Program-made: the position numbers and the translations under genes
In this document: positions 5,876 through 5,924 of the stretch, one piece after another
Layout: the number at the start of each line of letters is the position of its first letter
How positions within the stretch are numbered: the first letter of the stretch is position 1
The notes under the pieces: generated by a model
What the model saw: the letters and a program-made list of their open reading frames with translations, nothing else
The model's database searches: none
What the model was told of the DNA's origin: nothing
DNA from: Thermococci archaeon
GTDB lineage: Archaea > Methanobacteriota_B > Thermococci > Thermococcales > Thermococcaceae
NCBI GenBank assembly: GCA_003660485.1
Contig: QMUI01000067.1
Coordinates: forward strand, 1 to 5,924
DNA: 5,924 bases
Direction of reading: 5' to 3'

Positions 5876-5924
5876 ATACAGGTTCAACAGGTTCGGATGT
5901 GCATATGTTGGTCCAATCACTAAA
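5874..5924 (-). other. Possible C-terminal end of an upstream minus-strand gene
   Basis: On the minus strand one frame is open from the window edge to a TAA at 5874-5876 and would end in TSEPVEPV. The stop overlaps the ribosome binding site of the next gene, as is common within archaeal operons. Seventeen codons are too few to judge, and another frame is also open here. The stretch could equally be a leader. It contains two copies of ACAGGTTC on the plus strand (5878-5885 and 5887-5894). Confidence 0.25.

Noticed and set aside
5878..5894. Tandem ACAGGTTC repeat as a CRISPR or attachment site
   Set aside because: Two copies of 8 bases with a 1-base gap are too short and too few, and could occur by chance.

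Overview
The window looks like a hyperthermophilic euryarchaeon of the Thermococcales, most likely Pyrococcus or a close Thermococcus. The signs are the gene set, the protein sequences, archaeal BRE/TATA promoters, GGTGA-type ribosome binding sites and tightly overlapping genes. Names below come from recognising the protein sequences and motifs by eye. No database search was run.

Layout. Positions 1-1137 (minus strand) hold two abutting genes: nfnS, complete, then nfnL, of which only the first 100 codons are in the window. They encode the ferredoxin- and NAD(P)-dependent flavoprotein NfnSL, formerly called sulfide dehydrogenase SudBA. Positions 1138-1304 form a divergent intergenic region with a candidate promoter facing each way. 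Between them lies a perfect copy of the extended SurR motif GTTn3AACn5GTT. Positions 1305-5126 (plus strand) carry a complete four-gene operon, shyB-shyG-shyD-shyA. It encodes the cytoplasmic heterotetrameric NiFe hydrogenase (sulfhydrogenase II type, group 3b) in the order beta, gamma, delta, alpha.

Positions 5127-5580 are decayed sequence. They contain the wreck of an archaeal AAA-type ATPase gene, with an early amber codon, a 2-base insertion inside the Walker A loop, a probable internal deletion and further frame breaks. After it come about 120 bases where I see nothing. Positions 5581-5862 (minus strand) encode a small predicted three-helix membrane protein of unknown function. The last about 50 bases may hold the end of another minus-strand gene.

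How the genes work together. In the Thermococcales, NfnSL exchanges electrons between ferredoxin, NAD(H) and NADP(H), and the Shy hydrogenase exchanges electrons between NAD(P)H and H2. Back to back, they form a module linking ferredoxin reduced during fermentation to nicotinamides and hydrogen. The SurR-type site lies about 16-17 bases from both candidate BREs, so one sulfur-responsive regulator could control both transcription units.

I do not see an undescribed system here. The most interesting points are the symmetric SurR site, an abrupt lysine-codon switch inside shyA, the four-residue C-terminal tail of ShyA, and the ATPase pseudogene.
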